Source of the DNA: Amia ocellicauda
Taxonomy: Eukaryota; Chordata; Actinopteri; Amiiformes; Amiidae
DNA: 64,000 nt
Direction of reading: 5' to 3'
Assembly: GCF_036373705.1 (NCBI RefSeq)
Contig: NC_089858.1
Location: forward strand, 17,109,749 to 17,173,748
Position numbers and translations under genes: made by a program. Numbering within the stretch: the first letter of the stretch is position 1; each line of letters opens with the position of its first letter. The notes under the pieces were generated by a model. That model saw nothing but the letters and a program-made list of their open reading frames with translations. It searched no databases and was not told the origin of the DNA. Positions 1-11,900 of this stretch are shown here, one piece after another.

Positions 1-90
1 GAAACTTGCCATTCTCAGAATAGAAAGGTTTCCCAGAATAATAATGCAGTGGATCCTTTAACCTGTATTTGTTAATTCATCACTGTTGGA

Positions 91-123
<33 letters not shown>

Positions 124-1341
124 CACTCACCTAAAGGATTATTAGGAACACCATACGAATACTGTGTTTGACCCCCTTTCACCTACAGAACTGCCTTAAT
201 TCTACGTGGCATTGATTCAACAAGGTGCTGAAAGCATTCTTTAGAAATGTTGGCCCATATTGATAGGATAGCATCTTGCAGTTGATGGAGATTTGTGGGA
301 TGCACATCCAGGGCACGAAGCTCCCGTTCCACCACATCCCAAAGATGCTCTATTGGGTTGAGATCTGGTGACTGTGGGGGCCAGTTTAGTACAGTGAACT
401 CATTGTCATGTTCAAGAAACCAATTTGAAATGATTCGACCTTTGTGACATGGTGCATTATCCTGCTGGAAGTAGCCATCAGAGGATGGGTACATAGTGGT
501 CATAAAGGGATGGACATGGTCAGAAACAATGCTCAGGTAGGCCGTGGCATTTAAACGATGCCCAATTGGCACTAAGGGGCCTAAAGTGTGCCAAGAAAAC
601 ATCCCCCACACCATTACACCACCACCACCAGCCTGCACAGTGGTAACAAGGCATGATGGATCCATGTTCTCATTCTGTTTACGCCAAATTCTGACTCTAC
701 CATCTGAATGTCTCAACAGAAATCGAGACTCATCAGACCAGGCAACATTTTTCCAGTCTTCAACTGTCCAATTTTGGTGAGCTTGTGCAAATTGTAGCCT
801 CTTTTTCCTATTTGTAGTGGAGATGAGTGGTACCCGGTGGGGTCTTCTGCTGTTGTAGCCCATCCGCCTCAAGGTTGTACGTGTTGTGGCTTCACAAATG
901 CTTTGCTGCATACCTTGGTTGTAACGAGTGGTTATTTCAGTCAAAGTTGCTCTTCTATCAGCTTGAATCAGTCGGCCCATTCTCCTCTGACCTCTAGCAT
1001 CAACAAGGCATTTTCGCCCATAGGACTGCCGCATACTGGATATTTTTCCCTTTTCACACCATTCTTTGTAAACCCTAGAAATGGTTGTGCGTGAAAATCC
1101 CAGTAACTGAGCAGATTGTGAAATACTCAGACCGGCCCGTCTGGCACCAACAACCATGCCACGCTCAAAATTGCTTAAATCACCTTTCTTTCCCATTCAG
1201 ACATTCAGTTTGGAGTTCAGGAGATTGTCTTGACCAGGACCACACCCCTAAATGCATTGAAGCAACTGCCATGTAATTGGTTGGTTAGATAATTGCATTA
1301 ATGAGAAATTGAACAGGTGTTCCTAATAATCCTTTAGGTGA

Positions 1342-1344
<3 letters not shown>
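124..1344 (-). mobile_element. DD36E Tc1/mariner element, copy 1
   Basis: A complete 1221-bp Tc1/mariner element. The ends are 29-bp inverted repeats (124-152 and 1316-1344) beginning CACTCACCTAAAGGATTATT, and a TA dinucleotide lies on each side. It sits inside a TA microsatellite (about 98-123 and 1345-1386), so the exact target duplication cannot be separated from the repeat. The transposase reads on the minus strand. It lies upstream of the psme3ip1 promoter. Length and ends are identical to the three other copies in this window. Confidence 0.95.
183..1196 (-). CDS. Tc1/mariner DD36E transposase, copy 1 (C-terminally shortened)
   Basis: This is a 337-aa transposase that would cut and paste its element at TA sites. 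The N-terminal 110 or so residues carry two helix-turn-helix segments (paired-like). The catalytic triad is visible as D155 in WSDESRF, D246 in QQDNAPC and E283 in NPIEHLW, with 36 residues between the second D and the E. A glycine-rich box GGGGVMVWG lies between the first two acidic residues. Compared with the 346-aa copies, an AAG lysine codon has become TAG after KAVL, so the last nine residues are lost. The start MGKKGDL matches copies 2 and 4. The catalytic core is uninterrupted; activity is unknown. Confidence 0.9.
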   Translation of the reverse strand: MGKKGDLSNFERGMVVGARRAGLSISQSAQLLGFSRTTISRVYKEWCEKGKISSMRQSYGRKCLVDARGQRRMGRLIQADRRATLTEITTRYNQGMQQSICEATTRTTLRRMGYNSRRPHRVPLISTTNRKKRLQFAQAHQNWTVEDWKNVAWSDESRFLLRHSDGRVRIWRKQNENMDPSCLVTTVQAGGGGVMVWGMFSWHTLGPLVPIGHRLNATAYLSIVSDHVHPFMTTMYPSSDGYFQQDNAPCHKGRIISNWFLEHDNEFTVLNWPPQSPDLNPIEHLWDVVERELRALDVHPTNLHQLQDAILSIWANISKECFQHLVESMPRRIKAVL

Positions 1345-1390
<46 letters not shown>

Positions 1391-2480
1391 GGTTAATATC
1401 TCATAGTTTGTAATCAAAGTAGTAGTATAATTGAAGATAGAATATGCATCAGTTTGAAAAGTAAGTAGATCAGAATTGTACTTGTCCCCCTACATTGCTG
1501 TTTGCAGCTATATTTATGATGATGATGATGATGATTATAACTGATCATACAATGGAAAGAGACCCCAAGACTAATTAAGATTTTACAATAATAATTTTAC
1601 AATAATTTGTAATATGCAAATACGAGCCCAGTAACGAACAGACAAGTGGCTAATGGAACAAAAAGTGTCACCTGGACTTAAAGTGTCATACTTGAGGAAA
1701 ATATTTCATATGTGACCAACAAATGTCATAAGGGAACATATTGTAAAGTAACAGCAGCACCTTCTGCCGCCCAGGTTGACCAGTTCTATTGCTAGTTGTT
1801 ACCATAGCAAGTCATTTTAGGATTAGTAATAATATATAGGCGTCACTGATAGTATATTAACAGGTGGATTAGTGTATGTGCTACTATGTAAGTCAGCAAT
1901 CTGTACCTCAGAAGCGGCGATATACAGTATGTGATTTAATAATAACAGCATATAACAGTCTGTTAGTGAATAAATCATTAAAGTGTCTTTGGCAACAATG
2001 GCATGTTGTAGGGGACAAAAGGGATGCATCCTTGTCATTGGTCCATATGATGGTACCACTACACCACTGGTATGTGTGTGTTTGTCAGTCAGTGTGTGGG
2101 CGGAATTCTTCTCTGGGAATAGACACTATCACAGACTTCCCCCTGGCCAACACAATGAGTGTAACGGGCAAAGACAGGGCTTAATCCGTTAGTGTCGCTT
2201 TTCGGTCACACTGTCGCTGTGTAATCGGTTGCAAAAGCCCAGCGCTGTAGCAGGAAATGGCGAGGAGGATATTTTGTTGAGTTGCAGTTTAATGTCAATA
2301 CAGACTGTGTTGGTTACTTTGGCATCAAGTACACTATGCAGCACGTTACTGTGCTTCCCACGGCACACCACACTGCAGTTTACAGCGTTTTTACCACACT
2401 ACAGCGGTCTAGCACACTACACGAATCCGTCTATCGTGTTTGCATTGAAATATAATACACAGCATAAGAAGTCTTGCTAG
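1345..2480. other. Intergenic region upstream of psme3ip1
   Basis: It begins with the TA repeat that flanks copy 1 and contains a short GAT/ATG repeat near 1516-1536. The remainder is AT-rich with no ORF resembling a protein. In mammals RSPRY1 lies head to head with this gene, so its first exon could be on the minus strand here, but I could not recognise one. Confidence 0.5.
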
Positions 2481-2482
2481 AG

Positions 2483-2523
2483 ACTACAATTCCCAGAGTG
2501 CACTGCGCGCAGAGGCGGAAGTG
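2483..2523 (+). promoter_or_regulatory. psme3ip1 promoter: ZNF143/THAP11-type motif plus ETS site
   Basis: Positions 2483-2502 read ACTACAATTCCCAGAGTGCA, a near-consensus SBS element bound by ZNF143 and THAP11 at housekeeping, often bidirectional, promoters. GCGGAAGTG at 2515-2523 is an ETS-family core. Both sit in a CpG-richer patch just before the inferred first exon. The motif identity is seen; promoter function and factor binding are inferred from family knowledge and position. Confidence 0.6.
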
Positions 2524-2524
2524 C

Positions 2525-2608
2525 TCGGAACAGAAAGTGCTCGGCCGCTGGAGACACACGGGAGGATTGTGCTGTGACACGACGCTCCCCGGATTAGCCA
2601 AAGCTGAG
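2525..2608 (+). other. psme3ip1: Probable non-coding first exon of psme3ip1
   Basis: A CpG-rich stretch directly after the promoter motifs ends in a good splice donor, CTGAG|GTGCGTGAG (cut after 2608). The first coding exon (from 5928) has an acceptor before its ATG, so an upstream untranslated exon is required, and this is the best candidate. The transcription start is not determined; the left edge is approximate. Confidence 0.45.
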
Positions 2609-4025
2609 GTGCGTGAGTGTTTTGGGACACGTTAAAACGATTGCGTTATCATATAAACAGCTGTTATTAATTACCTAGCCAGGGGGTGAAAGATCAGACT
2701 TCGTAAATCAATGTGTTTGTGTGTAATTCGTTGATTACAGGAGAGGCTAGGCTTGATACGGATTAGGAGGAAGCGTCGTTTCAGACTACCACCAGTAAGC
2801 GCACCATCCAATTGAATATGATATGTAATCGTTAACTAATTTCGTTTGCATTATTATCAACATTGGAAACATTTCTAGTGCGCCTTTTCACTTTCTATGC
2901 AACACCCAGTTAAACTAGACGAGCAAATCTAGACACCTTAACTCACCGCATCGTAAAATTAATTGCAGTGTATAGCAGGGAATAAAAGTTTCACGTTGAT
3001 AACATTTCCTCCATTAGCTGCTAGTCAATTTGATGACTTGATTTTAGTGCCAACGTCCTCATCTAGTACGGCATGTAATAATTGTGTGCACATTGGCATT
3101 AACGCGGTGGATGTAGCCTGTCATGACAGATCTATTGCAACATATTTTACATATTATAAAACCTGATTTCCATATTTATGTAACAGGTTCTAAGGTAACA
3201 CTGCTCTTAATTTTAAGAAAGTCTCCGTAGTTTATTGGTCTGTGCCATTTCTAACTAGTTTTAAGTTTGAAATTATGAATTGTTATAAACCCATCTAATT
3301 GCAACATTACGTTGGTACATGTATGTGTTGTTATCTAGTGGTGTTTTTGCTCAGACATCCCCAGAGCCCCAGTGTCGCTGGGTGCAACATTGCTGAAGTG
3401 CCCTGCATCCAGGTCTGGATGCACAAAATACTCCTGGCTTGTGTTCCACCCTGACTGCTTAACTACTTAATTGACCCAATTAGTCACAGTGACCATCTTG
3501 TGCTGTGGGTCACGGGTTGAGAGGCCTGATGTGTAAAGGCTGCAGGACGTGGACATTCAGACCTTGCGTTTCCTGTGACAGCTGTTTGAGAGTGAGCTTC
3601 CAGATGGACTCCCCCGGTTCCCCTTTGCTTTGTTTAAGTGACTGATCAGTCAACTGACAAACAAACAAACAACCCCCTGCCCCTATAGAGAGCATCAGGA
3701 ACTCCCAGAGGTTTCAGACCTGCTGTGTTTCACTGTCTCTCGGTAAACTAAACGTTCCAAATTAATTGCTCTACAATCCCAGTGTCCCGGATAGTGCTGC
3801 TGTGGTGCCCAAAAATGCAGGGCTCAGCCCAGGTGACCTCTGCCTGGCTTTCCTGAAGGATAGTTTGTACTGCTGTGGCAAACTCTTTTCCAGGAAAGAG
3901 ACACAATCCTCCAGGTTTTAAAGGTCTCTCAAAATGGTAGATAATTGTAACCTATACCTTGAACAACACAGTGATTGTGATTAATAGACCCCAATAACTG
4001 AATCCATGGAGTATTGATTTGTATG

Positions 4026-4070
4026 GATACAACTCACTGTGGCTTTGAGGGAGCCACAGTGAGTTGTATC
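4026..4070. repeat. Perfect 19-bp inverted repeat (hairpin)
   Basis: GATACAACTCACTGTGGCT (4026-4044) is followed by a 7-base spacer and its exact reverse complement (4052-4070). No other element ends were found around it. It lies in psme3ip1 intron 1. A stem this perfect is unlikely by chance, but its role is unknown. Confidence 0.85.
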
Positions 4071-4302
4071 AGACTAGTTGTAATATATATATATATATAT
4101 ATGTGTGTGTTTCTACTGTTATTAGGCTTTGTTTACTCTTCGCTATACAACAAAATAAAACAAACAAATATATATATTTTTTTACTTCCCTGAAAACTGT
4201 GTTAATATTCTCTGTATAATTTCTCTCTTTTTTTAAGTTCTGCCTGTTGGTAATTTTACATTGGCACAATGTCACACACTTTGACATGGTTCAGTATTCC
4301 TC

Positions 4303-4317
4303 CCACCAGAGGGCGAC
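4303..4317 (+). promoter_or_regulatory. CTCF-like motif
   Basis: CCACCAGAGGGCGAC matches the core of the vertebrate CTCF consensus. A weaker relative, CACCAGAGGGCAGAGG, occurs near 36850 in a cpne2 intron. Motif matches alone are common by chance and inside old SINEs. Confidence 0.35.
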
Positions 4318-5198
4318 CTAGTGCTTAAAATGAAATCAAGTGGCAGTGAAACCTTACTCCCATACAACTTTCAGTCAATCAAGGCAGTGACCTATAGCTC
4401 TATATTGAGGGGAGGGAAGAAACAACAACAGTGTCAAAAAATGAAAGTCAATGGCATAAAATTAAAATACTTTCAGCCCTGGTGCAGGCTGCACATTAAA
4501 GCCAAAGGTTAAGTTAGTATCTCTCTCATAATCGATTCATTATACCACCAGTGTCCTTTGTTACTGGTGTAGTGAGCGCTATAGGGTTATTCATATTGTT
4601 TTCAGCCGTGTTCTGTAGGCTGGCAGCCTGTTGGGATTGGATGCTGTGTGTGTTGAGAGACTTAACACTCTGTACTTCTCTGTGGTAGACGCTCATGCGG
4701 AGAAGTGGCCTGGGGGCTTTCCTCTTGTGTCCGGCTCCGTGCACGGGGGAGGCTGTGAGGGTGTGAATTTAGGCATGATTGCAACCGCAGCCCTGCTCTC
4801 TGTGAGCAGCTGTTCTTGCAGGGTTGAGTGTGGTTGCTGCACAGCTTCCTGACCTGTCAGACACACTGTGTTGCAGGAGTGCAGAGCCTGGAGAAAAACA
4901 AGTAAAAGACCATGGCAGCACCACCCAAGAACCACCCCCCCAAAAAAGCAGTAATAAAACAACAAGAAATTAACAGATAAACTAAAAAAAGGTAGACACA
5001 AGGAAGGGCAAGCTTTGTTTCATGTGCCATGGTGATCCATTCGATTTCATACCTGTCTTCGCCTCCAGCAGTTTTGGGTGTGTCTTTTTAAATTGTAAAT
5101 TGGAATTTGTAAAATGTATTATTTTGAATTGCTGTTTTAGCTCAATTGAATTTGTAATGATTGCCTTCACTGTATTTCTGCACTTTGTTTGCACTTAT

Positions 5199-5262
5199 GT
5201 TGTAAGTCGCCCTGCATAAGGGCATCTGCCAAGAAATAAAAATAATAAAATAATAATAAAAA
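5199..5262 (+). repeat. SINE/LINE 3' tail fragment
   Basis: The stretch from TTGTAAGTCGCCCTGCATAA onwards, ending in an AAATAAAAATAAT-type tail, matches the tail of the SINE at 24056-24290. The tRNA-like head is not evident here, so this is probably a 5'-truncated copy. Confidence 0.6.
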
Positions 5263-5938
5263 CAGGTCAGCTGTGACCCAGTTAGGAAGGTATCGTCTTG
5301 AGATTTTGGAGGGGGGTGGGATTATTCTGCTTGATAGCTGGGCTTTTCTGTGGTGTTGTGGCTGGCCATTGCAGTGGATGTTGCTGCTGTGGGGTCTGTG
5401 TGGATTGTTCCAACTTTTAAGCCGGTTTCTCTCTCGCCCTGGTAGATTCGTCTGGACCGCACACTGTACAGATGACTCCTTGAAGACACCAGAGCAGACC
5501 CACTGATCCAGATCACAGCAGTAAATAACTTTACATTTTTTTTTTTAACCTGTTTAATAACATTATGCTCTCAAAAGTCACACAGAGATATAATTGGCTT
5601 GCTGTCACGTGCATTCTGGTGTGATTTCCTCAGCCTAAACAGAGATTCCAGAAGGAAGGTAGTGAGGTATTTGTGTTGATGTGAAATGGCTGTGTAGTGT
5701 GAAGAAAGTGCCATAAAGTGGGGAATGGTTCAGGGTTGATACCCACTAGAATCTGCAGTCATGTTGATGAATAAGGCTCTGATGCTGTGCTGCCTGCAGG
5801 TGTGAGGACACGTGTGTTTTCAGTGCCTCAGTGTTTGCAGGCCTGCATGTGGCAGCGTTCTGGCCTCCACCTTGCAGCCTTGCTGGGGAGTTTTACAGCC
5901 AGTGTCTCTGTGTGCATGTGTGTGCAGGAGGTGTCGGC

Positions 5939-8900
5939 ATGGCTGGAGCCGGGGGACAGGACGTCTTCATCGCCCGCAAGTTTGTCTCGGAAACGGAGTT
6001 GGACGAGCAGCGCAAGAAGAGGCAAGAGGAATGGGAGAAGGTGCGGAAACCGGAGGACCCAGAAGGTGAGACACTCCCCTAGCATAGCCCACAGGGCCTC
6101 ACTCTTTATGTGAAATGAAATGAAATGGAAGCGCTGTCGTACCTGTGAATGATGCTCACCAGGAGACAGAGAGAGCAGTTCTCACCGTGTCCAGCCTGGG
6201 CTTGAAATCTGCCACCTGTAGTGTCGTCACGTGACGCTCTGCTCTGTTCCCCCCAGGGCCACAGCGCCTGCATTTTTTAATTCAGTGTTTATAAATCTAA
6301 TAAGGGAGCTTGGAAGAAAAAACAAATCTATGAAACCTGTTCAGTTTAAGAAATAATTAGTTTCTGTGCCCCTCCTGAGGACTCGTCCACTCTGTTCTAC
6401 ATACATGGCTGGATTTTCACTCCACGGTGCACTACTGCATATTTTTAAAAACCTACCCTGCTGTTGCTCAAGTGTAGTAATGTTACATCCCCTGTAACAA
6501 AGGTCCTCCAGTCTTTAGTCTGCCTCAGGCACTGCGAGACTTGTTTTGCCCAAGTTAGAGTTTTTGTTTTTCTCCCCTGCCCTAACTGATGGCTTTATCT
6601 AATTTCACTGTGCTTACACACATTCTGTTTTGTTTATAAACTTGGTCCGAAATCCCCACGTTGAAGTGGCACAAAACACAGCGCTGAATCTCCATGTGAT
6701 TGGGTGTGTGTCTGTGCTTTCATGGCGATTCACAGTCAGGGAACACTGTCAGGGCTCAGCTAGGTGTGCTTTCCTACATGTGGATTGACATCAAAAATGC
6801 ATCGTTGAACAACACTGTTCTGCTTCGAACACTGGTCTCCAGGGCCCGGGAGTTCAAAACTTTTAATCTCTATCAGTTTGCATCAGATTTGGAAATCCCA
6901 TTTTTTGTGATTCAGGATCAGAAAGTCCAGCAAGATCTTTTCAAAGCAATTGAGGATCGGATCACCCTGATCCAGATCCACACTTTTCAAGATTTCCAGA
7001 TCCTGCTTTTCACTGCCATAATGCTGTATATCTCCCCCTACTGGATGCATATATATAAACAACACATTGTAATTTTTAGGCCTTGTAGTGTAATTATATG
7101 ATGTCATGTTTTGTACTAAATAAACACACCTGATTGATTGTAACATCTAAACCTCAATTGTAAAGAACAAAAATTCACATAATACAGCAACAACAAAAAA
7201 GCTGTTCAGGCCTCCTCTTCATTCAAAGGCAGAGCATCCCCATGGCGTGCCTTGAGGAGCTGAATACGAAGTCTGGCTTCTGTTTGCTGAAGTAGAGTCA
7301 GCTGTATTTGCTCCTTTAAAAGATGGATTTGCACCTCTGCCCTCTTTGTCTCACACTGTAAAAGTGTTTTGTAGGCATCCGATTCTCTTCTCTCTGCATT
7401 CCTGGTGTGCTTTTCTAGGAGGTAGCTGTGGTGTAGGCCTACTGCTAGCTGAGGGTCCAGCTTCTGGGGTGCAGATTTGTGTGACCCCTTGACTGCAGGC
7501 TGATTCAACACACACACGTTTACTAGCCAGCTGGTACTCACCTCCCTGTGGAACATTTGTTATCCCTTGCAGTGATTGGGAATCCTGGCCACCAATGGTG
7601 TCTAGTGCAACATCTGTGTATTCACCCCGTTTATAGGGTTTGTTGCCAGTTTCTGGGTTTTTGGCCTGACTGTGGTCTCTAGTAGCCTTCTGTTTTAGGT
7701 TCTTCCACCTCAGCTGCACTTGCTCCACCGTCCTCTTCTGTCCAGACCCTGTGGCATTCACATTTGCTGTTATTTCTAGCCATATTAATTTTTTTATTTT
7801 GGATGTTGCTGCTCCACCCTCTGCATTGAAGTGCTGACTAAAGAGCTGTAGTGTGACCTTACACTCTCTAGCAGTGAGTGGGTCTCTGCAGGTGTAAAAT
7901 GTGGCCCCTTTGTATCCATGTTTTGTCCTTGCTGGTGTTGCCAAGACTGGCTTTTTATAAGCCTTGGCTTTAGTGGTTCTCCGTAATATAATTGATCACA
8001 AGCCCTAACAATTCTATCAGGTTTTTCACATATTTTCAATGACCTGGTTCATATTCGTTAGAGAATTTGAGAACACTCTAATATGGTATTATGGTATTGT
8101 TCACCTCCACCATGCTGAAAGAAGCCCTTACCGCCAAAAAGTCTATATTGAGCGTCCCAAACCTCTTCAACAGTATACTACAGTATGCTAAGTTCATGCA
8201 TGTTTTCGCTTTGGAGTAGCTGATATTAACTACTTAGTAGATCTTGTTAGGCCACAATTGCATCACAGAACCCTGCTGGGTCGTGTGCTGACTGTGGAAG
8301 AGCAGGTCGTCATTGCTCTGCGCTTTATGCATCTGGGGCATTTTATCAAGTCATAGCTGACAGTATGGGAGTCCACAAAACTACTGTCAGTGGAGTGGTA
8401 AAAGCTGCGTCTTTTGTACTGGCCAGCATGTTCAGTTTGTTGTATTTCCTAATGATGACGAAATTGCTGCAATGAAGCGCACGTTTTTTCTTTTAGGATT
8501 GAGGTGCTAGACTGCACTCATGTGCATGTGCAAGCACCTCATCAGAGGGAATGGGAGTTTGTCAGTAGGAAAGGGAGACACAGCATCAATGTTCAGCTTG
8601 TGGGAGATGCTGACCTTGCCGTCTCCAACTGTGTAGTGAAATGGCCTGGGTCAGTTCATGACGCACACATATTAAGGGAGAGCCAACTATTTAGCAGCTT
8701 TCAAACCAACAGACCGGACGGCATAATATTAGGTGACAGTGCCTACCCACTCCTGCCATGGTTGAGGACACCTCTTCCCACAGCAAGTACAGCCTCACAG
8801 ACCCGCTACAGTAATACACACGGAAAAACAAGGTGTATTATTGAGCACATAAACAGGATTGTAAAGAGTCGCTTCGCGTGCCTTAACTATTTGCGCATGG

Positions 8901-11900
8901 AGCCGCAACGTGCCTGCAGCATCATACTGGCTTGTATTGTGTTGCACAACATTGCTGTCTGACGCAGACTTCCCTCTGTGGTGAAGATGAGGATCTTCCA
9001 GCCCCCCTTGCTCCTGTTGAGGATCCAGGCCCGCTTGTGGTCTCTCTAAATGACAGACTTAGTGGGCATGTTTGGTTGACTCCACTATTCAGAATAGAGT
9101 TACAGAATATTTATGTTGTCTGCTGCATTACAGTAAATGTTACATAAAAATATTAATATGCATTTTTCAACCATTTCATTACAAGTACAATTGTATTTTT
9201 ATTTCCACCTTATTTATATTGAGATGTGTTTTTGAAGTACATTTTGTTTCAGTAATCCACTCTAAAGCCACCCTTCTACTGGGATCTGGGTAATCCTGAT
9301 TTTGTGGATCAAAATGATCCCAATCCTACACTATCAATTGTGAACTACGCGTTTTGAAGATTTGATCCGGATTATAGCTTGGATTCGACTACCTGATCTG
9401 AACGGATTTCAAATCCACTTTTTTGGTTTTGAACTACCCATTTGCAGGATTGAATCCAATCCGATACCGCAGATCATGTTTGAACTCCCGGGTCCAGGGA
9501 GCTGAATTTCACAGTAGTTTGAAATGAAAGATCTGCAGTGCACATAGATCTGTCTATCTGTATATCTGTATCTATTGTTATTTTGGTGTGTATGTGTTTT
9601 GTATTTTATAATTTAATATAAAAAAATTACAAGAAGGAACATTGTACTCTCCAGCATGTGAGAAGGCCGGGACACGTGATCTTATGACAGTTGTCATCTC
9701 AGTCACTGCTTTTATTCATAGCCGGGACAGCGGCGCAGTTCTGTAAGCCTGTGCAGGTGTCTTGTTTTATGCTCTTGTTTTGTTCGTTTGTGTAAATTTC
9801 TGTCGCTCTTGGTGTGTGTGTGTGTGCTGTCCCCACAGAGTGTCCAGAGGAGGCGTACGACCCGCGCTCCCTGTTTGAGCGCCTGCAGGAGCAGAAGGAC
9901 AAGAAGCAGCAGGAGTACGAAGAGCAGTTCAAATTCAGTAAGCAGCCCCGTCCTGTCCCACAAAATAACAAGGTGGTGATCTCCCCCCTGCTGCAGAAAC
10001 GGTACTTTTTAGATAGCAGAAAATATCTAGCACCCCATGGTACCTGATCTACAGGAGCCTGAGTGCAGCAAACCCTGGAAATACTGCCCTGCCAGGGTGT
10101 GTCATAGTCAGGCTTATATTTAGTGGTGTAAGTCAGGCCATTCCCTATAGGAATGATGCGGTAAGATGCGGTTTTAAAATCAGCTGCCAAGAATGACACA
10201 TTTTAATGGAAGGTGAAAATGAAACCTGTGTGAACGCTGCGGCTAAGGTGGCTGTACGTCAGCACTGCACCACTTCCCCAATGCCAGGAACGCTCTTCAG
10301 GAATTGGGTGGTTTTTTTTTACTTCTCAGATAAACCAGCAACTCACGATGAATCAGGGAGACCCTCTGTAAACGGAGGCTGAAATTGTTCACCAATTTAG
10401 TTCATAGCTTTTTTGTTTTGTTAATGCAGCCTGCCAGAGAGAAAAAATAAATCAGTAACCCCCCCTCAAAACTCTCAATTTCCTACGTAATAGTTATCAA
10501 GCAATTTATTAATGTATTACTTTTTGGAGCACACTGAGCTACAGTGTAATCCTGTGTTAACAGATGGGTGTGACAACACACCCTGTGAGCCAGGCCTGTG
10601 GCCCCCGGAGCACCAGGCGTTCCTGTGAATTGTGACTGTTGCTTGGCGAGAGCTAATTAGCTGCACTGAATCACTCTCCCTCAGGGACAGAGCAGCCGCA
10701 CGCCGTCACTGGCAGCCTATGACTGAACAGGACTGTCTCCGGGGGCAGCGTTACCAACCCCTGACACCTTGCCCATGTCCTGAGCTGTGTCCATTCTTAA
10801 AAGAGGAGGATGAGAGTAGGGGGCAGGAGGGCAGGGCAACGAGTCAGTGTCTTTGTCTTCCATCCAGTTTGGGTTTTGTGATCCATATTTGTGTAGGATA
10901 GTGAAAAGGGGTCAACTGATTGTTTTTAGAGCAGGGTTCCCAATGTCTGGTGATGGAGGGCCAATTTATGGAAGTTGCATGGGATGAGGGGGCCGCAGAA
11001 GAAAATTAACCACCGATGAAAACGAAATATGTCCATTCAATTTTTATTTCCTGTACATTTCTGTTAGGGACAGTTATGAATTTTAATTGTTGTTTAATTA
11101 TTTCCCCCAAAATTACATGTGCAATTTGTAACAGAAAAATGTTCAGAAAGTGTAAAAATATAGTAATGGTTTAGAAAAGGGGTGGTTGAAGGTTGGCTTT
11201 GGGGGACCGCACCAAACATCCTCAAGGGCTGCATTTGGCCCCCAGGGTGCACTTTGAGAACCCCTGTTTTAGAGGGTCTCTCCGGAGAGGCAATTACAGG
11301 GAGGGAAAAAGAGAGGGGCGGGGGATAGAAAAAAAACAAAAAAATGAATCAATGTCAGCAACACTGCTGGTGCAGGTGCAGTTATAACGGATCCTGTTAG
11401 AAAGTACCTCTGTTTACAAAGTACTGGAAAGGCAGGTACCCACTAAATAACAAGGGTTTCATTGGGGAATTTTGTAGTGTGTATTCCTTTAAAAACATAG
11501 TTTTCATATTCCAGACAGATTTTTCCCAGATAAAACGTATGTCTGGGATGGTAAAATAAAAAGGGGGCGGGAGTTAAGCGCCAGTAATGTCCACAAAGAT
11601 GCTCAGCCTCCTACTGTAGGATGAGAATGACAACAAAATTGAGCGAAAATAACAGCATGTAGGCTATAATAAACTCATGTTGTTTGGCAGTGAAGCTTCC
11701 TGGTATTATTATATTTTAAGTAATGATATCGGCAGCATTTTCATTACTATAATGGTTACAATGTGCTTTGTTTGTAACGTACTGATTTCCATTTGGGTGC
11801 ATTATAAGTGAAGTGCACCTGTACTACTAAATATGTTACTACTACAACAACTATTTTTACAATTATTACTATTTCAACCACTACTAATACTACTACTTCT

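Larger units (their letters stand above)
2609..5927 (+). other. psme3ip1 intron 1 (5' UTR intron)
   Basis: This is about 3.3 kb of non-coding DNA. It holds a perfect short hairpin (4026-4070), a TA/TG microsatellite (4083-4110), a CTCF-like motif (4303-4317) and a SINE/LINE 3' tail (5199-5262). I see no coding exon in it. Confidence 0.5.
6839..9498. mobile_element. PIF/Harbinger DNA transposon, decayed
   Basis: About 2.66 kb. The terminal inverted repeats match at 18 of 20 positions: CCAGGGCCCGGGAGTTCAAA at 6839-6858 and the complement of 9479-9498. Subterminal AATCC/GGATT-rich segments are also inverted copies (6880-7015 and 9280-9475). It contains the two genes typical of Harbinger elements, arranged divergently: a Myb/SANT-like protein on the minus strand and a HARBI1-like nuclease on the plus strand. 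Both are broken by frameshifts. I could not identify the usual 3-bp target duplication. It lies in a psme3ip1 intron. Confidence 0.85.

Noticed and set aside
544..1276. Plus-strand ORFs opposite the DD36E transposase (the same set recurs in copies 2, 3 and 4)
   Set aside because: Antisense shadows of the transposase; the repetition simply reflects the repeated element.
4026..4070. The hairpin as a microRNA gene
   Set aside because: The 45-nt perfect stem-loop is shorter than normal pre-miRNAs and matches no miRNA I recognise. Kept only as a structural observation.
7794..8039. An 81-aa minus-strand ORF in the Harbinger element
   Set aside because: It overlaps the Myb-like gene in another frame and shows no domain. 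At most it contains a frameshifted leader of that gene.
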